In this document: in pieces, positions 35,889 through 42,668 of the stretch | Numbering within the stretch: position 1 is the stretch's first letter | How the letters are laid out: the number at the start of each line of letters is the position of its first letter | From: a virus | Strand: one strand, 5' to 3' | Length of the DNA: 64,000 nt | IMG/VR virus record: IMGVR_UViG_3300037264_003921 | Location: 61,264 to 125,263 of that record | Translations under genes and position numbers: made by a program | Notes under the pieces: generated by a model | Told to the model about the DNA's origin: nothing | Database searches by the model: none | What the model saw: the letters and a program-made list of their open reading frames with translations, nothing else

Positions 35889-36299
35889 CTACGGAGATAT
35901 CTTATGATCTTGTTTTGGAGTTTTCTTGGTATTCTGTTCAACTTCAGTTCCGAAGCTAACCTTAGTCGGACCGGTGCTGGCAAAGAATTCAGGTCCGATA
36001 TGCTCTTCAGCTCTCTTATCGTCTCCAGTACTTCCTTTAGCATCTTTGGCGGAAGTAGAAGCGTTGATAGGTCCTTGTACAATTCCAGTGGTATGTCTTT
36101 GTCTATCCTCATTTTTTATTACTATCAATCCATCTATATGTAGATTTACATCACGTAACCGTTTAATTGGATGTCTCAAGTACAACAATTCCATACAAAC
36201 GTCACACGACAGTAAATGTTCAGCACGTCTCAACTCATAAGCATTAAAACAATAATTATTATTATTAACAAACAAATTCTTAAGCCATTTAAATATCAT
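35889..36299 (-). CDS. Hypothetical protein upstream of the actin-like gene
   Basis: A 136-residue protein starting MIFKWLKNLFVNNNN, with a CDVC pair near residue 33 and a long hydrophilic, Lys/Glu/Thr-rich C-terminal half. It ends 22 bases before the actin-like start. It covers the same DNA as the in-frame extension of the actin-like ORF; this frame is favoured because of the ribosome-binding site that follows it. It could be an actin regulator by position; that is a guess. Confidence 0.5.
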   Translation of the reverse strand: MIFKWLKNLFVNNNNYCFNAYELRRAEHLLSCDVCMELLYLRHPIKRLRDVNLHIDGLIVIKNEDRQRHTTGIVQGPINASTSAKDAKGSTGDDKRAEEHIGPEFFASTGPTKVSFGTEVEQNTKKTPKQDHKISP

Positions 36300-36365
36300 T
36301 ATATGGTATCTTTGATCTATGTAATAATATATTTAGTATTTTATATACGTCTAACTAAATAAAAT

Positions 36366-36866
36366 ATGCATATCCTGATATACCAAGATAGTAGACTAAC
36401 AGACACAAATCTGCCAATAGCTAAATGGACAAACGAGCTAGACGACATGACCAAGGAAATGTTTAAATTAATGTATAGAACAGATGGCGTAGGACTTGCA
36501 GCCCCGCAGGTCGGTAAAAACTTACAAATGTTTGTTATGAATATATCTGGGGATCCATCAAATAAAAGTTCTGAACGAATATATTTCAATCCTCAGGTCA
36601 AGCTATCAAAAGAAAAAGAGACTAATATAGAGGGATGCCTTAGTTTTCCAGGTATGGTTGGATGGATATTAAGAAGTATTGATGTTGAAATAAGTGCTGA
36701 TACCCCAACTGGCCATATTGTTGAACAATTTTCCGGGTTAACAGCTAGAGTAATACAGCATGAAATGGACCATATCAATTCTATATTATTCATAGAAAAG
36801 ATGAGTCAAGCCGATCTAAGACGTAATGACCCGATACTCAGAAAACTGAAAAGTATGAGGAAATAA
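36366..36866 (+). CDS. def: Peptide deformylase
   Basis: The 166-residue protein has all three deformylase motifs: GVGLAAPQVG (residues 41-50), EGCLSFPG with metal-ligand C91, and QHEMDH with metal ligands H132 and H136 and catalytic E133. It removes the formyl group from nascent proteins and is a known auxiliary gene in marine myophages. It is divergent from the minus-strand operon and overlaps the following small gene at ATGA. Confidence 0.95.
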   Translation: MHILIYQDSRLTDTNLPIAKWTNELDDMTKEMFKLMYRTDGVGLAAPQVGKNLQMFVMNISGDPSNKSSERIYFNPQVKLSKEKETNIEGCLSFPGMVGWILRSIDVEISADTPTGHIVEQFSGLTARVIQHEMDHINSILFIEKMSQADLRRNDPILRKLKSMRK

Positions 36867-37147
36867 TGAAGCTGAAACTTGTTTTTGGGCTTTCATTAAT
36901 TTATGTTGGTTTGTTTACAATGTTGATCAACCAGATACCAGTTATTAAGGAAACTTCTCATTATGCTAACATAACAGAAGTAATACCATGGGTGGGTGGA
37001 CATATAGTACACAAAGCTACATGTCAATGTGGCAGGGCTATAATGTGGCTCTCTGAGGATCTAAATATTAAAGTTGGTATGAAAATAATGATTAGAGTTG
37101 ATGAAATGTATGAACATACGGTTGTGTATACTGGCAATGAGAATTAA
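36866..37147 (+). CDS. Membrane-anchored small protein
   Basis: The 93-residue protein begins with a single hydrophobic segment (LKLVFGLSLIYVGLFTML) and then has an exported or soluble domain with ATCQCGRAIMW. It has the phage's AT-rich codon use. It is translationally coupled to the deformylase gene. Function unknown. Confidence 0.65.
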   Translation: MKLKLVFGLSLIYVGLFTMLINQIPVIKETSHYANITEVIPWVGGHIVHKATCQCGRAIMWLSEDLNIKVGMKIMIRVDEMYEHTVVYTGNEN

Positions 37148-37158
37148 GAGGTGGGGCC

Positions 37159-37554
37159 ATGGACGAACACACTAGCGGAAACGGTGGATGCGGGAACCAA
37201 TCAACTAGCTCAGCTCTTCCAGGCCAGGCGTTCGGTATCAGCGACGTGGCGGCCGGGAAACTCAAGTCGATCATGGAGCAGGAAAAGAAGGATCCCGCGA
37301 CGATCGGCCTGCGCATCGGCGTACAGGGCGGCGGATGCTCCGGGCTCCAGTACTTGATGGATTTCGACGAGAAGCGCGCCGACGATCGCGTCTTCGAGAA
37401 CGGCGGCATGAAAGTTTACATCGATCCGCGCAGCGTCCTGCACGTGTCGGGCTCGATTCTCGAATACCAGGACGGCCTCATGGGCTCCGGCTTCGCGATC
37501 AAGAATCCGAACGTCAAGGGTAACTGCGGCTGCGGGAAGTCGTTTTCGACGTAG
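37159..37554 (+). CDS. A-type iron-sulfur carrier (IscA/ErpA/HesB family), GC-rich
   Basis: The 131-residue protein has the three family cysteines: GGGCSGLQY near residue 60 and CGCGKSF at the C-terminus. ISDVAAGKLKSIM and the VYIDPRS / FAIKNPN segments complete the pattern. An N-terminal Gly/Ser/Cys-rich extension of about 25 residues is unusual. The codons are strongly GC-rich (third positions mostly G or C), in contrast to the AT-rich genes on both sides, so it was probably acquired from a bacterial host recently. A GAGGTGGGG site precedes the ATG. It may mature a phage or host Fe-S protein such as the family-4 uracil-DNA glycosylase encoded here; that is an inference. Confidence 0.9.
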   Translation: MDEHTSGNGGCGNQSTSSALPGQAFGISDVAAGKLKSIMEQEKKDPATIGLRIGVQGGGCSGLQYLMDFDEKRADDRVFENGGMKVYIDPRSVLHVSGSILEYQDGLMGSGFAIKNPNVKGNCGCGKSFST

Positions 37555-37556
37555 AA

Positions 37557-38210
37557 TTAATCAACAAATTTAGCTATCTCATTTATCCAGTCTAATCCTT
37601 CGTTTTCAACATCTAAGTGTTTCAAACCTCTTTCTGGATCGATTCTATTACTGGTCTTTTTGCCATTTATTGAAATTATATTATCTAGATTAATAGATAG
37701 GATTTTATTAAATTTTTTAGTGATAATATAATTAGTATGTCTATCATTAGTATCATACACCCTACTATTCTTTACATCATAAAATTCTGGGTTGTTTTTA
37801 CGGATTTGTAATGATTTGCCGTGGGATCTTGGCCTGCTTGTAATAGCCCTAACTTCTGATTCACGATGTGTTGGGTCTATACCGGCTAATAATGTTCCAC
37901 CATCAATCACTTTAACAAAATCAGCATAAATGACTCGTTGTTTTGCATTAGGATCGTTTTCTAATTTTAATAGATTAGCTTTATGTGTTTTAAGCTCCGG
38001 ATAGATTTCCTGTAAATCGTATTCAAGATGGTAAATGTAATTATCACGATCACGTTTGGTCCAATAGGCGAATTTGCAAATCCTTGATAACAATTTAGAT
38101 AATTGGCTTTGTTTATATTGGATTTGGCTGGTAATAAAGCGGATCTTTTTTAACAAATAAGCTTGTTCATTGGATAATGGCTTTAATATGATTGTATATG
38201 CTTTAGGCAT
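37557..38210 (-). CDS. Hypothetical protein next to a nuclease-fold gene
   Basis: A 217-residue, lysine-, arginine- and isoleucine-rich protein. The N-terminal 100 residues are helical (PKAYTIILKPLSNEQAYLLKK). The middle has an SRPRSHGKSLQIRK segment and the end is acidic. It directly follows the nuclease-fold gene with no gap, so the two are coupled. It converges on the GC-rich iron-sulfur gene with a two-base gap. Function unknown. Confidence 0.6.
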   Translation of the reverse strand: MPKAYTIILKPLSNEQAYLLKKIRFITSQIQYKQSQLSKLLSRICKFAYWTKRDRDNYIYHLEYDLQEIYPELKTHKANLLKLENDPNAKQRVIYADFVKVIDGGTLLAGIDPTHRESEVRAITSRPRSHGKSLQIRKNNPEFYDVKNSRVYDTNDRHTNYIITKKFNKILSINLDNIISINGKKTSNRIDPERGLKHLDVENEGLDWINEIAKFVD

Positions 38211-38765
38211 CTATAATAGATTTGGCGTGGGGATGGAGTTGCGAGCGTGGATTAAAAAATCCTCATATGTTCCTTCTGGATGTGTTCTAATCCACTTTTC
38301 AAATCGATTATATAGGATTGTGTTTGGTTGTCGATTAATATAATTGCCTATCGCTCTTGTTGATTTTTTGCGCGGGAGATTACGTAATTGCTTAACATAT
38401 TCTTGTCCTTTAGACTCAAGAGTCACACTTTGTGGGTCATTTAATGAAACTGGTGGCAACTTTACCTTACCATACCATCTTGATAATTTTCTGATTCTAT
38501 TATATATGCGATTCATCAGTTTGAGTTTTCTAAGGTCAAATGGCGTAACCTTAACTAGACCAACATTGTTGAGGTGACATAGTTTGATTTTCTGGGAGGA
38601 TGTTGGCGTGTAATGTTCTTGAAATTCTATACCAACTCTCAAGTCTTGGTAGTAAAAATCTAATCCTAATTTTTGTGGCCAGTCGGGCCTATAATTTACA
38701 AGTAGGGGTGTGGTTGGGAGGAACAGTTTCAGCCATTTAGCTGTCAAATCTTGACCATAGGGCAT
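38211..38765 (-). CDS. Possible PD-(D/E)XK/Vsr-type endonuclease
   Basis: The N-terminal 80 residues contain GLDFYYQDLRVGIEFQEHYT, the LDFxxxxxxxxIEFQ pattern of restriction-endonuclease-fold proteins of the Vsr/DUF559 type, followed by IKLCHLNNVGLVKVTP, a strand that in this fold follows a catalytic lysine. The remaining 100 residues are basic. It may be a free-standing homing or recombination nuclease. It lies directly beside the dyad-rich non-coding region. Confidence 0.55.
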   Translation of the reverse strand: MPYGQDLTAKWLKLFLPTTPLLVNYRPDWPQKLGLDFYYQDLRVGIEFQEHYTPTSSQKIKLCHLNNVGLVKVTPFDLRKLKLMNRIYNRIRKLSRWYGKVKLPPVSLNDPQSVTLESKGQEYVKQLRNLPRKKSTRAIGNYINRQPNTILYNRFEKWIRTHPEGTYEDFLIHARNSIPTPNLL

Positions 38766-39343
38766 GTTGATTAAATACTATACATATAGAGGGTGGGATT
38801 AGGATTGGGGGATCCTATCAATCTTCTCTATCCGGGAGCCAGGGTAGGCTTTCCCCTTAGATGGATTGGAGGATTGGATTGTTATCCTTAGTCTTATAGA
38901 TTAGAATGGGTTCAATCTTCTCTATCCGGTTTGCCAGAAGCTTAAAATCCCCGTCTCTAATGGAGACGTTTGTAGGCTGCGCGTATTACATACCACTACT
39001 GTGGAGGATTTTACCCCTCTCTCTTTCGAGAAGCGATGCTATTCATCTACTGCAAATAGTCACGACCAATAAGTCCAGCAGGGGGTCCATAAATGGTGAA
39101 TCTCTAAATCACTTCGACTAGGATAACAAATTGTAAAGAACCAATTTTATTGGCCGTAAGGCGACATAAGTACATTGCACATAAATTACCCGGCCAAATT
39201 ATTAGCTATATCATGTTATTAATGCCCGGCTATTTCGGCGATTGATGATAGCTTATTAATGCCATAGCCGTTATCGGCGATATTATGCACCAATTAAGTA
39301 CTCATCCGTATGGCGTGACGAGTATTTAAGATATAATTATGGT
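38766..39343. other. Non-coding, dyad-rich region; possible replication origin or regulatory region
   Basis: About 580 bases between divergent genes hold no credible ORF. An 18-base sequence (TCAATCTTCTCTATCCGG) occurs twice, near 38818 and 38911. Several inverted repeats are visible: CGTCTC...GAGACG near 38952, TTGGCCG...CGGCCAA near 39150-39200 spanning about 50 bases, and TACTCATC...GACGAGTA near 39300. Two similar 15-base stretches ending TCGGCGAT lie near 39225 and 39270. The strand polarity of the genes changes here. Origin, promoter cluster and structured RNA are all possible. Confidence 0.45.
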
Positions 39344-39349
39344 GTGATT

Positions 39350-39655
39350 ATGAAGACAAAAGCGAGACAATTTGCTGTTGCTGCAAAGGATTGTGGAAAT
39401 GTCAGTGATTGGTTTGCATTTGTCGATAAATCACAACGTATTAAAATTGACTGTACTCTGAGTGGCAAGATAGATTCAGCAATTAAAATATTACGCAAAA
39501 AACCAAATACATATGATAGCCTTCTTATGACAGAGAATGAAGTTCAAGTGGTGTTAAAATGGTTTTCTATGGTGCCACAAATAGTTATAGATAATAGCGA
39601 CATTAAACTTAATAATGCTATGAACATGTTTTTGTCTAACAACACTAAGGAGTAA
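39350..39655 (+). CDS. Hypothetical protein, first gene of the plus-strand block
   Basis: About 101 residues, lysine-rich with a mix of helix and strand (KARQFAVAAKDCGNVSDWF...). A GTG two codons upstream of the chosen ATG is an alternative. It lies 4 bases before the GroES gene. Function unknown. Confidence 0.6.
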   Translation: MKTKARQFAVAAKDCGNVSDWFAFVDKSQRIKIDCTLSGKIDSAIKILRKKPNTYDSLLMTENEVQVVLKWFSMVPQIVIDNSDIKLNNAMNMFLSNNTKE

Positions 39656-39659
39656 TATT

Positions 39660-40004
39660 ATGGGATTCAGACCATTCGCCGACAGGGTGCTTGTAAAGCT
39701 GCACGACCAAAAAGAAGTAAAAACACCAAGTGGTATAGTTTTGCCAGAATCATCTGCGAAATTTAGGACAGCTGAGGTGGTAGCTATTGGAAGAGGTCAA
39801 GTTTCTGCGGAAGGTACAATTACACCGCTGGAAGCTAAAGTCGGCGACATAGTGCAGCTTATAGCGCATGGTGGCGACGATATGACAATTGGGAGTGATA
39901 AGTTTTTGCTAGTATCAGAAAGACTTATTGTTGGGATCATTGACGATAAAACACAAAAACCTGCACCAAAAATGGTAAGACTTTTATCTGAATCTAAGTC
40001 TTAA
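39660..40004 (+). CDS. GroES-type co-chaperonin
   Basis: The 114-residue protein has the GroES pattern RPFADRVLVKL at the N-terminus, then the mobile-loop segment with TPSGIVLPESS, AEVVAIGRGQ, KVGDIVQL and the C-terminal strand. T4 gp31 plays the same role with host GroEL in capsid folding, but this protein is closer to the bacterial type in its motifs. It is 10 bases upstream of kdsA. A C-terminal Lys/Pro-containing tail of about 20 residues is extra. Confidence 0.88.
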   Translation: MGFRPFADRVLVKLHDQKEVKTPSGIVLPESSAKFRTAEVVAIGRGQVSAEGTITPLEAKVGDIVQLIAHGGDDMTIGSDKFLLVSERLIVGIIDDKTQKPAPKMVRLLSESKS

Positions 40005-40013
40005 TCTATAGGT

Positions 40014-40799
40014 GTGGGTGATTTTACATGGATATTGGGTCCTTGTTCTATGGAGGATTATAATAATTATATCAACACCGCTCAATCATTGAATGATATA
40101 ATGGGGAATAGGGATTGGTATTATAAGGCATCATTTGATAAAGCAAATAGAAAAACAATAACAAGCAGCCGTGGTCCTGGGTTAGAATTGGGATTAGAGT
40201 TTATTTCATCATTAAAGCGAATCCTGCCTAATATAAAATTAACAACTGATGTCCATGATTGCAGCCAAGTGGAGAGATTAGTTGGCTACGTTGATTTAAT
40301 TCAAATCCCTGCATTCTTATGTAGGCAAACTGATTTGTTAGTTGAATGCGGCAAATATTTTAATATTGTAAATGTTAAACGTGGACAATGGGTGAGCCCT
40401 AAAGACACAGCATATTTTGCCAGCAAGATTAAGTCTAAAAACAACAAAGCTACAGTTTGGATCACAGATCGTGGTACAATGTTTGGATATGACAAATTAC
40501 TGGTTGATTTTGACGCAGCATCTGAGATTAGAAATCATTGTGATAAAGTATTATTAGATTGTACGCATTCTACTCAGGTTAGAGATGGCCAAAAGACAGG
40601 CGGTAATAGAGCGTTAGCTGAGAAATATTTATTGGCATCATCTGTGTTTAATTATGGTGGAGTATTTGCTGAAGTACATGGAAACCCACCAACAGCTATT
40701 TCTGATAGTGATTCACAAATATATCTTAGCAGAATTAGTGGACTAATAAAATTGAGAGAGAAGCTAGTTAACGATCTTAGCAATAGTATAATTGAATAA
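40014..40799 (+). CDS. kdsA: KDO-8-phosphate synthase (KdsA)
   Basis: The 261-residue protein follows the KdsA family along its length: ILGPCSMED, KASFDKANR, SSRGPGLELGL, TDVHD, QIPAFLCRQTDLL, VNVKRGQWVSP, DRGTMFGYDKLLVD, DCTHSTQ and EVHGNPPTAISD. The enzyme joins phosphoenolpyruvate and arabinose-5-phosphate to give 3-deoxy-D-manno-octulosonate 8-phosphate for lipopolysaccharide. The start is GTG. In a phage it is an auxiliary gene that could sustain or alter host LPS, or supply a sugar for virion glycans. It uses the phage's AT-rich codons, so it has been in phage for a long time. Confidence 0.9.
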   Translation: MGDFTWILGPCSMEDYNNYINTAQSLNDIMGNRDWYYKASFDKANRKTITSSRGPGLELGLEFISSLKRILPNIKLTTDVHDCSQVERLVGYVDLIQIPAFLCRQTDLLVECGKYFNIVNVKRGQWVSPKDTAYFASKIKSKNNKATVWITDRGTMFGYDKLLVDFDAASEIRNHCDKVLLDCTHSTQVRDGQKTGGNRALAEKYLLASSVFNYGGVFAEVHGNPPTAISDSDSQIYLSRISGLIKLREKLVNDLSNSIIE

Positions 40800-40812
40800 A
40801 AATATTATAACT

Positions 40813-41160
40813 ATGGCTGATTTTGAGACCAAATTAAACCAATGCTTTAGGATAATCACTGAAGATATGGATACATTTATATCAATAATGGAAAAGCCTT
40901 GGAATGTAAAGATTGACAAATTAGAAAAATATTTGCAAAATGCGACTGAAGATGAATTAATAGATTGGGTAAATTCACTTGAAATTGCAGTTTTAGATCG
41001 TGGAGAGCAGACACGTTGGACCTTGAGTTTGGCCGAGATGACACAAAGGCTTAAATTACCACAGTCGATAAAATTAGTATTGACAAGTGTGCTTGAAGCA
41101 TTACATGCTGCTCCATGGCAAAGTGTTGAAAAACATGACGATGATATGACATCAGTGTAA
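40813..41160 (+). CDS. Hypothetical protein
   Basis: About 115 residues, mostly helical (ADFETKLNQCFRIITEDMDTF...), with acidic start and end. The ATG at 40813, 13 bases after kdsA, is preferred to a TTG seven codons upstream. Function unknown. Confidence 0.6.
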   Translation: MADFETKLNQCFRIITEDMDTFISIMEKPWNVKIDKLEKYLQNATEDELIDWVNSLEIAVLDRGEQTRWTLSLAEMTQRLKLPQSIKLVLTSVLEALHAAPWQSVEKHDDDMTSV

Positions 41161-41176
41161 TGTCATTAATTTAAGT

Positions 41177-41214
41177 TCTAGGCGTATGTAATATATAATG
41201 AGAACACGCCTAGA
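41177..41214 (+). promoter_or_regulatory. Hairpin holding the datZ start codon in its loop
   Basis: TCTAGGCGT and ACGCCTAGA form a perfect 9-bp stem around a 20-base loop that contains the ATG of the DatZ-like gene. No clear ribosome-binding site precedes that ATG. The hairpin could end the upstream transcript or control initiation. Confidence 0.5.
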
Positions 41215-41800
41215 CGATACAGTTTTAGACACTGGACAGTGTTACAATAATGGTGATGGTTTAACTATTGGCTGTTTTTACGCTTTAGACTTCGTGAAAC
41301 ATTTCGGCAGGGTACAAACAGGGTCTAACATTTCGATTGCCATGCATAGCTATTTAGCAGCAATGATTGGTAGTGCGTGGTACACATATACAAAAAATGA
41401 TAAAAATTGGTCAATCAGCCAGCATGAATTTACTACGCTATGTCTTTTCCACGATGTTGCTGAAGCTCTTGTTGGGGATGTTTGGCGACCAGCAAAGACA
41501 AAAGAGGTAAGAGATCAAGAAGAAAAAGTTCACAATGCTATAATGAAGTTTATTACTATAGATACGAAAATTGCAAATGAATTTAAACATGAACAGGAAA
41601 AGATTGATAATTGTGCTCAATTTGTTGAATTAATCAGATATCTTGAAATAAGCCCAGGGCACAAGGTCTTTACTGAAATAGGCACACAGATGGCTAAAAC
41701 GATGGTTACAGAAGGCATGGAGGATTTTTGTTTGATAAATTTAGGGCTGTCTGAACATGAAATTGCAGTGGCACTACTAACAAAAGCAAAGGAGAAATAG
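41198..41800 (+). CDS. HD-domain nucleotide hydrolase, DatZ/YfbR-like
   Basis: The 200-residue protein has an HD-domain pattern: H50 in SIAMHSY, LCLFHDVAEALVGDV with H85, D86, E89 and D94, then the RPAKTKEVRDQEEK stretch and a distal Asp in the NCAQFVELIRYLE helix. This is the YfbR/DatZ group. DatZ removes the triphosphate from dATP in phages that replace adenine with 2-aminoadenine. Its presence with a PurZ-type synthetase is the basis for that assignment. A plain 5'-nucleotidase of the YfbR type is the alternative. Confidence 0.75.
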   Translation: MRTRLDDTVLDTGQCYNNGDGLTIGCFYALDFVKHFGRVQTGSNISIAMHSYLAAMIGSAWYTYTKNDKNWSISQHEFTTLCLFHDVAEALVGDVWRPAKTKEVRDQEEKVHNAIMKFITIDTKIANEFKHEQEKIDNCAQFVELIRYLEISPGHKVFTEIGTQMAKTMVTEGMEDFCLINLGLSEHEIAVALLTKAKEK

Positions 41801-42301
41801 ATGGTAAGTGATTATATTTTTATGCAAAATAATGTAGCCTCATGGAGCTGGAGTGACTCAAACACTGTAGGCCAAATAATTACGGCTCCAAGTGTGACTC
41901 CAGCTGGGACTTATACCATTCCAAGCGTGACTCCAAGTGTGACTCCAAGTGTGACTCCAAGTGTGACATCAACTGGGACTTATCCCACCTTTGGAATTTA
42001 TACCCATTATGCCCCACCACAAATTTCAAAGAATGGCAATAAAGCTGAAATATTGTCTGATTTCTTCAGTCCTGGGGTTAATGCGCTTGTGATTATGGGT
42101 AATGATGGAGCTAGATTTATACCATTTATGGATAAATTTGGCATGATTTGGATGCAAAATGGCAATGCATGGTTTGCATTTGACAAGAAAGCATTTTTAG
42201 AATTTGTTGATAATGATAGTATTGATACTTTCTCTGAGTCAGCATTGTCAAAAGACGATGTCTTAAAGAAATTATACAATCCAGAAGTGAAGCATGAATA
42301 G
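41801..42301 (+). CDS. Hypothetical protein with TPSV repeats (paralogue 1)
   Basis: The 166-residue protein starts immediately after datZ, with an AGGAG site in the end of that gene. Residues 30-60 contain a run of Thr-Pro-Ser-Val units. The C-terminal 100 residues (NKAEILSDFFSPGVNALVI ... FMDKFGMIWMQ ... WFAFDKKAF) are related to the next gene. It is probably a small multimeric domain with a flexible N-terminal linker. Function unknown. Confidence 0.6.
   Translation: MVSDYIFMQNNVASWSWSDSNTVGQIITAPSVTPAGTYTIPSVTPSVTPSVTPSVTSTGTYPTFGIYTHYAPPQISKNGNKAEILSDFFSPGVNALVIMGNDGARFIPFMDKFGMIWMQNGNAWFAFDKKAFLEFVDNDSIDTFSESALSKDDVLKKLYNPEVKHE
41921..41968 (+). repeat. Four 12-bp tandem repeats within a coding region
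   Basis: Units CCAAGTGTGACT (first unit with one change, last with one) encode Thr-Pro-Ser-Val repeats. A flanking pair of related 24-base stretches (GTGAC-TCCAGCTGGGACTTA and GTGAC-ATCAACTGGGACTTA types) lies at about 41893 and 41963, so the array has expanded by duplication. Confidence 0.8.
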
Positions 42302-42650
42302 TTGGCCTGGATCGTCGGCGACGATGTCTGCTGTGTTTTCTACATCTATTAAAGAAATGATAATATCAACGCCAGATTCTCCATTAAAATTCTTTAAAAG
42401 TGGTGGGATTAAAATCGATGTATTAACTTCATTCTTCGGCGATGGGATGCATGCAGTTTTCTTCGGTGGAGAGCATTCCATCGTTATGCCATTTATTGAT
42501 CGATTAGGGTTGATTTGGATATCAACACATATTGGTTGGATCCCAGTTGATAAGAACGAATTTGATAATTTTACTACAAATGACGATTGTGTAGAATTAA
42601 AAGCTTGTGATCATAAGACTACAATCTCTAAGATGTCGATTCCAACGTAG
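42294..42650 (+). CDS. Hypothetical protein (paralogue 2)
   Basis: A 118-residue protein that overlaps the previous gene by 8 bases and resembles its C-terminal domain: KIDVLTSFFGDGMHAVFF, then PFIDRLGLIWIS, then WIPVDKNEFDNF. It lacks the TPSV linker. The pair arose by tandem duplication and then diverged. Function unknown. Confidence 0.6.
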   Translation: MNSWPGSSATMSAVFSTSIKEMIISTPDSPLKFFKSGGIKIDVLTSFFGDGMHAVFFGGEHSIVMPFIDRLGLIWISTHIGWIPVDKNEFDNFTTNDDCVELKACDHKTTISKMSIPT

Positions 42651-42668
42651 ATAGGCAGATAAAATCAC

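Noticed and set aside
34826-36112. Longer actin-like protein with an 82-residue N-terminal extension
   Set aside because: The phosphate-1 loop begins right at the later ATG, which has an AGGAG site, and another credible gene in a different frame occupies the upstream DNA.
38818-38930. tRNA-like or group I intron-like element in the non-coding region
   Set aside because: No acceptor or T-arm could be folded, and no intron core pairings were recognised; the region is reported only as dyad-rich.
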